From NCBI RefSeq assembly GCF_002021815.1, contig NZ_CP019952.1:1953001-2017000 (forward strand): 64,000 nt of DNA. The letters run 5' to 3'. Made by a program: the position numbers and the translations under genes. Of this stretch, positions 61,929-64,000 are shown in pieces. How positions within the stretch are numbered: position 1 is the first letter of the stretch; every line of letters starts with the position of its first letter. This stretch comes from Pseudomonas parafulva (GTDB lineage Bacteria > Pseudomonadota > Gammaproteobacteria > Pseudomonadales > Pseudomonadaceae). The notes under the pieces are model-generated. The model searched no databases, was not told the DNA's origin, and saw only the letters and a list, made by a program, of their open reading frames with translations.

Positions 61929-62678
61929 ATGTCACTGATCAAGGATATCCAGACCCTGGAGCCTGGCAACGAGGTGCTGCTGTTCGAGCTCGATGGCTCG
62001 GACTTTGGCGCTGACACCCTGCGCTTCCATGGCCATGCGATTCCTCATACCCCCGAGGAGCTGCGAGCAGCCGGCGCCAATGCCGACCAGCTGCAGGCCA
62101 AGTCCATCTGGTGGCAGGGCAACGAGTACAGCGCCTGGCCAGTGCAGATTGAAGGCATCGAGGCGAACTCCGACGGTACTGCGGTGCGACCGACGTTCAG
62201 CGTAGGTAACGTCAGTGGCCGGATCACCGCGTTGTGCTTGGCCTTCGACAACCTGCTCGAATTCAAGCTGACCATGCGGCACACCTTCGCTGAGTACCTG
62301 GACGCTGTGAATTCCCCCGGCGGCAACCCCTCGGCAGATCCGGCGGAGGAGGCTATAGAAGTCTGGTATATCGACCAGAAGGTGTCTGAGAGCGGCACCA
62401 CTGTAGCTTGGGAGCTTGCGAGCCCGGGTGATGTGGGCGGCGAAACGATTGGGCGTCAGATGACGCAGCTATGCCATTGGGCGATGACGGCAGGGTACCG
62501 GGGGCCGAACTGTGGCTACACCGGGCCCTACTACGACATGGATGGAAACCCGACCTCGGACCCGGCAAAGGACCAGTGCAATGGCTGCCTGGACACCGGC
62601 TGCACCGTCCGGCATGGCCAGGGCAACGAACTTCCCTTCGGCGGCTTCCCTGCCGTCTCGCTGATCGCCCGGAGCTGA
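61929..62678 (+). CDS. Minor tail protein L-like
   Basis: A 249-residue ORF. The C-terminal Cys (CHWAMTAGYRGPNCGYTGPY and DQCNGCLDTGCTVRHGQGN) form the Fe-S-linked pattern of phage tail protein L, required for tail tip assembly in lambda. Order M-L-K is lambda-like. Confidence 0.85.
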   Translation: MSLIKDIQTLEPGNEVLLFELDGSDFGADTLRFHGHAIPHTPEELRAAGANADQLQAKSIWWQGNEYSAWPVQIEGIEANSDGTAVRPTFSVGNVSGRITALCLAFDNLLEFKLTMRHTFAEYLDAVNSPGGNPSADPAEEAIEVWYIDQKVSESGTTVAWELASPGDVGGETIGRQMTQLCHWAMTAGYRGPNCGYTGPYYDMDGNPTSDPAKDQCNGCLDTGCTVRHGQGNELPFGGFPAVSLIARS

Positions 62679-62680
62679 CC

Positions 62681-63457
62681 ATGCGCAAACACATCTTGGC
62701 CGCCGTGCAAGCGCACGCAGCGGCTGAATACCCGCGAGAGTGCTGCGGCCTGCTGCTGCAGGTTGGCCGCAGGCAGGTCTATCACCCGTGCACCAACGCG
62801 TCCAACGACCCGAGTGAGGAATTCCGGATTGCACCCGAGCAGTACGCCGAAGCCGAAGACCTGGGCGAGGTGATTGGCATTGTCCACTCACACCCGGACG
62901 CCACCAGCAGGCCGTCCCCGCGGGACTTGGCCATGTGCGAAGCTACGGGCCTGCCCTGGTACATCTTGTCTTGGCCGGAGGGGGATCTGCGCACGATCAC
63001 GCCAACCGGCAGTACGCCGCTACTCGGTCGCCCGTTCGTCCACGGTGCCTGGGACTGCTGGCAGACCTGCGCCGATTGGTACAAGCGAGAATGGGGGCTG
63101 GAGTTTCCCGCCTACGCCCGGGAAGAGGGCTGGTGGGAGAATGCTGACGGTCCGAGCTTGTACGAGCAGGCCTATGAAGACGCCGGCTTTTACCAGGTGA
63201 GCGAGCCGCAACGGGGTGACTTGGTTGTCATGGCGGTGGGGCGCACTGCTCATCCAAATCATGCGGGCATCTACCTCGGTGATGATGCCCGGCTGCCAGG
63301 CGAGGGCAGCCAGGTGTTTGGGCCGGGTCCATTCATGCTGCACCACCTTCTGGGGCGGCCATCGGAAATTATCGTGTTTGGCGGGCCCTGGCTCGACCGG
63401 ACGCGCCTTGTGTTGCGTCATCGTGGAGCAACACTTTCGTCGCAGAGCGTTTCGTAG
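62681..63457 (+). CDS. Tail protein K-like: JAB plus NlpC/P60 peptidase
   Basis: A 258-residue ORF. N-terminal Mov34/JAB-like metalloprotease domain with ECCGLLLQ and VHSHPDATSRPSPRD (HxHPxxxxxPSxxD); C-terminal NlpC/P60 domain with AWDCWQTCADWYKREWG (Cys) and NHAGIYLGDD (His). In lambda gpK acts at the tail tip. The ATG at 62681 is used. Confidence 0.88.
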   Translation: MRKHILAAVQAHAAAEYPRECCGLLLQVGRRQVYHPCTNASNDPSEEFRIAPEQYAEAEDLGEVIGIVHSHPDATSRPSPRDLAMCEATGLPWYILSWPEGDLRTITPTGSTPLLGRPFVHGAWDCWQTCADWYKREWGLEFPAYAREEGWWENADGPSLYEQAYEDAGFYQVSEPQRGDLVVMAVGRTAHPNHAGIYLGDDARLPGEGSQVFGPGPFMLHHLLGRPSEIIVFGGPWLDRTRLVLRHRGATLSSQSVS

Positions 63458-63483
63458 CGTTTGTCGCATATTCTGCAGCGCGA

Positions 63484-63511
63484 TTGATCAAATTTGAGTA
63501 TTTGATACAAT
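63484..63511 (+). promoter_or_regulatory. Promoter with partial palindrome upstream of the TA-like pair
   Basis: TTGATC (63484-63489), 16-bp spacer and TACAAT (63506-63511). ATTGATCAAAT and ATTTGATACAAT form a near inverted repeat across it, the arrangement of an autorepressed toxin-antitoxin promoter. AT-rich in contrast to the flanking tail genes. Confidence 0.65.
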
Positions 63512-63570
63512 CAACCATAAGGCGCTACCAGTAACCCACAGCGTCTTCACCCATCCCATGAGGAAAGGAC

Positions 63571-63738
63571 ATGAAACGCAGCGTCGAAGGTGGCACCACC
63601 ATGACTGCCGCAGAGCGCAAAAAGGTTCGAAATCGTCCTGCCATGATGTCGGCAGAAGCGATGGATCGCGTCGCCTCTGAGTGTTACGCGTATTTCTCTG
63701 CGCGTGCTGCAGAGCGGGCGGCAGCTCAGCGTCCATGA
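63571..63738 (+). CDS. Small putative antitoxin
   Basis: A 55-residue ORF, MKRSVEGGTTMTAAERKKVR and then AMDRVASECYAYFSARAAER. AGGAAAGG precedes the ATG. The basic N-terminal and helical C-terminal parts suit a small antitoxin; the stop overlaps the next start (ATGA). Identified by context. Confidence 0.5.
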   Translation: MKRSVEGGTTMTAAERKKVRNRPAMMSAEAMDRVASECYAYFSARAAERAAAQRP

Positions 63739-64000
63739 CAGCAGTGGTGGTGAGCAGGAGGCTCACGCTGATCACTGGCCCCGATGAGGCTAAATCATGG
63801 GCTGATGAGTTCTCGTTGTGGAAACAAGGTGGTATTGGTCCCGGTGATACCTTCGGGAAAACCTCTCCATTTGTGGCACCGCCAGATATCACCGGCCTTT
63901 TGAGCAAAGTTCACCTCGAGAATCCAAACGTTTCGGTAAGGTGGAACCGCATGCTCGACGAGGGAATTGAAGACCCTCAGGCATTCACCTCCGACAAGAT
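63735..64000 (+). CDS. YafO-like toxin (truncated by the window end)
   Basis: At least 88 residues: MTAVVVSRRLTLITGPDEAK, WADEFSLWKQGGIGPGDTFG, then a helical/loop part ending in DPQAFTSDK. The pattern ADEFSLWKQGGIGPGDTFGK and a final TSDK resemble the YafO family of ribosome-dependent mRNA interferases. It is in the tail operon and runs off the window. Confidence 0.55.
   Translation, partial: MTAVVVSRRLTLITGPDEAKSWADEFSLWKQGGIGPGDTFGKTSPFVAPPDITGLLSKVHLENPNVSVRWNRMLDEGIEDPQAFTSDK

Noticed and set aside
24105-64000. Search for attR in the window
   Set aside because: The window ends in tail genes; no second copy of the tRNA-Pro 3' end was seen.

Overview
The window is chromosomal DNA of a Pseudomonas putida-group bacterium. 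The grounds are the gene order thrS-infC-rpmI-rplT-pheS-pheT-ihfA-merR-tRNA-Pro, a complete ribose operon with its own LacI-type regulator, a DUF1654 gene, PuuB and AnsB enzymes of pseudomonad type, and GC-rich codon use.

Bases 1-24,134 are core genome. They hold the end of a C39-like peptidase, a PuuB-type FAD oxidoreductase, two tandem tRNA-Val(GAC) genes, a SPOR-domain lipoprotein, and a secreted endonuclease I behind a DUF1654 gene with a LexA-type box. Next come a TonB receptor, a periplasmic asparaginase/glutaminase, rbsBACRKD and an exported nucleoside hydrolase, several small envelope or stress genes, then the translation block ending in ihfA, a MerR regulator and tRNA-Pro(GGG). The nuclease, nucleoside hydrolase and ribose importer could together scavenge extracellular nucleic acid.

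Bases from about 24,110 to the window end are a lambda-like temperate siphophage integrated at the 3' end of tRNA-Pro; its right end lies beyond 64,000. The layout is: integrase/excisionase and leftward accessory genes (24.2-29.9 kb, ending in a frameshifted C5 cytosine methylase); a rightward, AT-richer insert with a probable PutAbiC-type abortive-infection protein (29.9-31.2 kb); leftward early genes including an RMF-like protein, a recombinase/exonuclease pair and tiny ORFs (31.2-36.5 kb); then the immunity region (36.8-39.5 kb). That region has a CI-like S24 repressor, a Cro/YdaS-like protein, a second DUF1654 gene with its own LexA-type box, and at least six copies of an operator-like motif TTAGC-N5-GCTAA on both early promoters. 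The leftward leader carries a boxA-like sequence and a hairpin resembling a lambda nut site.

Rightward genes follow: replication (O-like protein, DnaC-like loader), NinB/NinG, and a late block that starts with a Com-like zinc-finger protein overlapping a gene for a protein with an unknown N-terminal half and a C-terminal T4/pesticin-type muramidase. Holins, an LprI-like protein, metallopeptidase, terminase, portal, head and lambda-type tail genes (a canonical -1 frameshift site, tape measure, M, L, K) complete it. A probable YafO-type toxin with a small upstream partner interrupts the tail operon at the window end. The most interesting elements are the Com/muramidase pair, the two LexA-boxed DUF1654 genes, the operator set, and the defence-like cargo.
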